Below are positions 60,883 through 64,000 of a DNA stretch of 64,000 nt, piece by piece. The first letter of the stretch is position 1. Every line of letters starts with the position of its first letter. Location: contig NZ_JAGGOJ010000010.1 of the NCBI RefSeq assembly GCF_018614575.1, forward strand, positions 186,001 to 250,000, written 5' to 3'. Position numbers and translations under genes: made by a program. Source of the DNA: Streptomyces sp. ISL-10. GTDB taxonomy: Bacteria; Actinomycetota; Actinomycetes; Streptomycetales; Streptomycetaceae. The notes beneath the pieces are model-generated. The model saw only the letters and a program-made list of their open reading frames with translations, ran no database searches and was not told the DNA's origin.

Positions 60883-63800
60883 CGCGTCTTCCTCGCGAAT
60901 CGCTGGCCGATCCGGACGTAGCCCGGGATGTCGGTACCAGGTGTGGGGATGAAGGAGATGGAACCGGCGAGGATGTTCTTCTTCGACATGGAGCTGAACC
61001 CGCCCGCGCCGGACAGGACGAGGTCGCCTTCGTCGAGCCGCTGCCATGTGCCGTCCGAGCGGCGTTCGGAGTACTCGTACTGAAGATGGCCGGTGCCGCG
61101 CAGGACGTTGAGCCGGTAGCCGTCCGAGGTGTACAGGCCAGCGCAGTCGTCGAGTTCCATCTCGAACGGCCGCCCGGTACGGATCAGTCCTTCACCGGTG
61201 AGGGCCCGCAGCAGGTCCTCGTACAGGCCGAACGCCGGGTAGGCGTTGGCCAGCAGCAGCAGGAAGGAACGCTCTTCGGGGAAGATCTGGATGAAGTTGT
61301 GGTGGCCGCTGCCGTTGGAGTTGAAGCCGAAGGCGGACGGGCCGAACATCAGCCATCCCAGACCCCAGGCGTGCATGAAGTGGTGGCCGGGGACGGGGAT
61401 CTGGGGGGTGCGCATCTGTTCGGCGAGCTCGGCGGACAGCAGCCGTTCACCGCCGGGTGCGACACCGTCGTCGATCGCGAGCAGGGCGATCTTCGCGAGT
61501 TCCTCAAGGGTGAGGCAGACGGAGAACGAGCCGGCGGCGTCGTCGGCGACGGTCTGCGGCGGCGGGTCGTGCCGCAGGTAGCTCTTCGCCTGTTCGTTCC
61601 ACACATAGCCGACGGAGACGGTGCCCTCGTAGTGGCCTTCCTCGGTGAGGGTTTCGGGGATCTCCTTGATGCCGAGCGGGGCGAGCATGAGTTCGTTGAC
61701 GGCGCGGCGCCAGGGTATGCCGAGCAGTCTCTCGATCAGGGCGGCGACGATGGAGGTGCCCACGGCCGAGTACGCGAAGACCTCGCCCGGCTCGAAGAGC
61801 TGGCCGTATCCGGCCAGCGTGCCGATGTAGGTGTCGAGGTCGGGCAGGTCGGTGTCGTGCCAGACCTCGTAGGAGTCGTCGACGCCACTGGTGTGGGAGA
61901 GCAGGTGCCGCAGCGTGACGTGCACGGTTTGGCCGTCGCGCCGCCGGAACGCCTGCGGCAGCAGCTCGTCGAGCGGCTGATCGAGCCCGACCAGGCCCCG
62001 GTCGACGAGGCGCAGTGCGACGAAGGCCAGCATGGGCTTGGTGATGCAGGTGACACGCTGCCGGGTCGCGGCTGTGCAGGCGGCGGCCGTGTCGGTGTCG
62101 GCGACCCCGTGGTACGTGAACTGAAGGGTGCCGTCCAGGAGGACGGCGGCTCCGGCTCCGGGGACGCCATGGCCGCGCCCCGATTCGCGCAGCGTCTCCG
62201 CGACGGCGCGCAGCCGCCCCGCGGCGCCGGTGGCGGCCCGGGGGTCGGGCGCCTGCGCGCGCTTGCGGCCCAGAAGTGCGGCCTGGTCGGCGAGGGTGCG
62301 GTGTTCGTAGATCTCGGAGACGCGTACGGACCGGCCCGCGGTGTCCGAGAGGCGGGCGGCCAGCAGGTTGGCCAGCAGGGAGTGCCCGCCCACGGAGAAG
62401 AAGTCCAGGTCACGGGAGATGTGTGCCAGGCCGAGGAGTTCGGACCAGACGCGTGCGACCGCGATCTCGTCGGGGTCGTCGCCCGTGAACGCCGCCGCGG
62501 CGTCCAGTCCCCAGTCGATGTCCCGGGCGGCCAGCGCCTTGCGGTCGACCTTGCCGTTGGGCAGCCGGGGCAGCCGGTCCTCGGCGATGATCTTGGCGGG
62601 CTGCATGTAGTGCGGCAGCTTGGCCCGCAGGTGGCCGCTCATGGTCTCCACGGCGACGGTGCCGCCGTCCAGGCCGACGTAGCACACCAGCCGGGTGTCG
62701 CCGCCGGTGCGTACCGCCAGGGCGGCGACGTCGCGGAGGCCGACGATCTCCCGCAGGACGGACTCGATCTCGCCGAGTTCGATCCGGAAGCCGCGCACCT
62801 TCACCTGGTTGTCCTTGCGGCCCAGGAAGCGCAGTTCGCCGTCCTCGGTCCAGCGGGCCAGGTCGCCGGTGCGGTAGAGCCGGCCCCCGGGCACCGCGAG
62901 GTGGGCCGGAGCGGGTACGAACGCGGCTGCGGTGCGCTCGGCGTCGTTGATGTATCCTCCCGCGACGCCGTCGCCGCCCAGGTGGAGTTCGCCGGCCGCA
63001 CCGTGCGGCACCAGCCGTCCCTGGGCGTCCAGCAGGTACGCGACCGTGTTGTGGATCGGTACGCCGATGGTGGGGGCAGCGGCCGTGGGGCCGGTGAAGC
63101 ACTTCCAGGTGGAGTACGTGGTGTCCTCGGAGGGCCCGTAGAGGTTGTAGAGCCGGTCGATGCCCGTGCTCTCGAAGGCGGCGTTGACGAGCTCCTTGGA
63201 CAGCGGCTCACCCGCCACGTTCAGGACGCGGGTCGAGGCGGGCACCGCTGCGCGCTGGAGCAGGACGTTCAGCGCGCTGGGCACGGTGTTGACGAGGGTC
63301 GGCCGCAGCCCGTCGTCCTCGGTGAGTGCGAGGACGTTGTCCACGACGACGACGCAGCCGCCCCGGGTGAGCGGTGCCCACAGTTCGTACACCGACAGGT
63401 CGAAGTTGAGCGAGGTGGAGAACAGCACCCGCGCCAGCTCCTCGGGGCCGTACCTGTCCTCGGCCCAGGCGAGGAGGGCGACCACGTTGCGGTGGCTGAT
63501 GACCACGCCCTTGGGCAGGCCGGTCGATCCGGAGGTGTAGATGAGGTGTGTGGTGGCACCCGGGTCGACGGTGAGGTCCAGGGGGCGGCCGTCCTCGGCG
63601 GCTGCCTTCTCCCACAGTTCCGTCCAGGGCAGCGCCACCACTCCCCCGCCGTCGAGCCAGCCGGGGGCGTCGCCGCCGTCGTGGACGACGGCAGCCATGT
63701 CGGCCGTCGCCGCGATGGCGCTCAGCCGGTCCGCGGGATAGGCCGGGTCGAGCGGGACATACGCGCAGCCCGCCTTGTGGACGGCGAGCAGAAGGGCGAC

Positions 63801-64000
63801 GCTGCGATGCGTGCGGGCCACGGACAGACCGACGCGGGAGCCGGGGCGGATCCCGCCGGCGGCGAGCGCACGCGCCAATCGGTTGGCCTGCTCGTCCAGT
63901 TGACGGTACGTGAGCCGGGTGTCCTGCCACTCGACGGCGGGCGCGTCCGGGGTGCGGGCGGCCTGTGCCTCGACGAGGGCGTGCAGCGGGGTGTCGGAGG
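60879..64000 (-). CDS. NRPS-like adenylation-carrier-(Cys) beta-lactamase-fold protein, partial
   Basis: The visible part of about 1,040 residues lacks the N-terminus, which lies beyond base 64000. It has an adenylation domain (ARTPDAPAVEWQDTRLTYRQ, A3 LIYTSGSTGLPKGVVISH, LNFDLSVYELWAPLTRGG with the A4 Asp, YRTGDLARW, LPRLPNGKVDRKAL) and a carrier domain (FFSVGGHSLLANLLAARL, Ser for phosphopantetheine). After a linker comes a class-C beta-lactamase/penicillin-binding fold: RQRVTCITKPMLAFVAL aligns with the SxxK motif but has Cys (bases 62046-62048), YSAVGTS replaces the YxN motif, and GHHNFIQIFPEERSF stands at the KTG/HTG position. A lipocalin-like C-terminal domain (GLYTSDGYRLNVLRGTGHLQ) ends it. 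Such fusions may act as peptide-releasing or cyclising domains. Confidence 0.85.
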   Translation of the reverse strand, partial: SDTPLHALVEAQAARTPDAPAVEWQDTRLTYRQLDEQANRLARALAAGGIRPGSRVGLSVARTHRSVALLLAVHKAGCAYVPLDPAYPADRLSAIAATADMAAVVHDGGDAPGWLDGGGVVALPWTELWEKAAAEDGRPLDLTVDPGATTHLIYTSGSTGLPKGVVISHRNVVALLAWAEDRYGPEELARVLFSTSLNFDLSVYELWAPLTRGGCVVVVDNVLALTEDDGLRPTLVNTVPSALNVLLQRAAVPASTRVLNVAGEPLSKELVNAAFESTGIDRLYNLYGPSEDTTYSTWKCFTGPTAAAPTIGVPIHNTVAYLLDAQGRLVPHGAAGELHLGGDGVAGGYINDAERTAAAFVPAPAHLAVPGGRLYRTGDLARWTEDGELRFLGRKDNQVKVRGFRIELGEIESVLREIVGLRDVAALAVRTGGDTRLVCYVGLDGGTVAVETMSGHLRAKLPHYMQPAKIIAEDRLPRLPNGKVDRKALAARDIDWGLDAAAAFTGDDPDEIAVARVWSELLGLAHISRDLDFFSVGGHSLLANLLAARLSDTAGRSVRVSEIYEHRTLADQAALLGRKRAQAPDPRAATGAAGRLRAVAETLRESGRGHGVPGAGAAVLLDGTLQFTYHGVADTDTAAACTAATRQRVTCITKPMLAFVALRLVDRGLVGLDQPLDELLPQAFRRRDGQTVHVTLRHLLSHTSGVDDSYEVWHDTDLPDLDTYIGTLAGYGQLFEPGEVFAYSAVGTSIVAALIERLLGIPWRRAVNELMLAPLGIKEIPETLTEEGHYEGTVSVGYVWNEQAKSYLRHDPPPQTVADDAAGSFSVCLTLEELAKIALLAIDDGVAPGGERLLSAELAEQMRTPQIPVPGHHFMHAWGLGWLMFGPSAFGFNSNGSGHHNFIQIFPEERSFLLLLANAYPAFGLYEDLLRALTGEGLIRTGRPFEMELDDCAGLYTSDGYRLNVLRGTGHLQYEYSERRSDGTWQRLDEGDLVLSGAGGFSSMSKKNILAGSISFIPTPGTDIPGYVRIGQRFARKTR

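Noticed and set aside
1..64000. CRISPR arrays, rRNA and tRNA genes
   Set aside because: No regularly spaced direct repeats of 25-40 bases with unique spacers were seen, and no cloverleaf-like or rRNA-conserved segments. A tRNAscan or Rfam search was not possible here.

Overview
The window is high-GC actinobacterial DNA. Codon usage (third positions almost all G/C), GTG/TTG starts, a subtilisin-inhibitor gene, a melC1-melC2 tyrosinase pair, a SARP-type regulator, PadR, PP2C/SpoIIE and NACHT proteins, and small conserved Streptomyces-type hypotheticals all point to Streptomyces or a very close relative. The many truncated genes, insertion-sequence scars and recombinase fragments suggest an accessory part of the chromosome (an arm) rather than the core; that location is an inference. 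I found no rRNA, tRNA or CRISPR array.

Region by region. 1-2045 (minus): a cupin and two O-methyltransferases, tightly spaced, running off the left edge; they look like the tail of a small-molecule modification operon. 2100-6250: a scar zone with a GMC-oxidoreductase/solute-binding-protein chimera, several pieces of tyrosine recombinases, an intact GNAT acetyltransferase and a decayed zinc-ribbon-rich recombinase-like ORF. 6504-8000: an IMP dehydrogenase paralogue, then a strong hairpin. 8553-9665: a receptor-ligand-type binding protein. 10518-12800: a secreted subtilisin-type inhibitor (Lys at P1) and the divergent tyrosinase operon melC1-melC2. 12810-13700: IS5-like remnants. 13731-25230: mostly single housekeeping or accessory genes (cupin, GDSL esterase plus PadR regulator with a divergent SnoaL-like gene, inositol-phosphatase family, DUF4180-like, VOC, two SDRs, FUSC-like membrane protein, small secreted proteins). 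25234-38470: AlkZ-like glycosylase, IS5 scar, SRPBCC protein, a large ABC exporter, stress-type small proteins (DUF2267, PRC-barrel), YbdK-like ligase, DinB, a lipoprotein and five broken genes.

38637-43418 (minus) is a compact operon-like block: a zinc-ribbon membrane protein, a GRDP-like protein, a membrane-anchored PknH-like sensor, a 722-residue secreted or membrane polymorphic toxin (coiled coil, Hint domain, C-terminal cytidine-deaminase-like HAE/CxxxC domain), and a downstream gene placed where an immunity gene would be. Next to it, a LuxR-HTH/SARP/BTAD fusion regulator is divergent from an XRE-NACHT membrane ATPase. 47990-52829 holds a cutinase-like secreted hydrolase, a PAS/GAF/PP2C phosphatase and two related small proteins.

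52912-64000 (minus) is a continuous, translationally coupled gene set that reads as a biosynthetic cluster: an NRPS-like protein (adenylation, carrier, and a penicillin-binding/beta-lactamase-fold domain whose SxxK serine is replaced by Cys), an ATP-grasp ligase, a U32-family protein, a glutamine-dependent asparagine-synthetase-like enzyme, a 2-oxoglutarate oxygenase, a branched-chain-type aminotransferase, an AEC permease and a TauD-like dioxygenase. I do not recognise the product. This cluster and the Hint-deaminase operon are the strongest candidates for undescribed systems.
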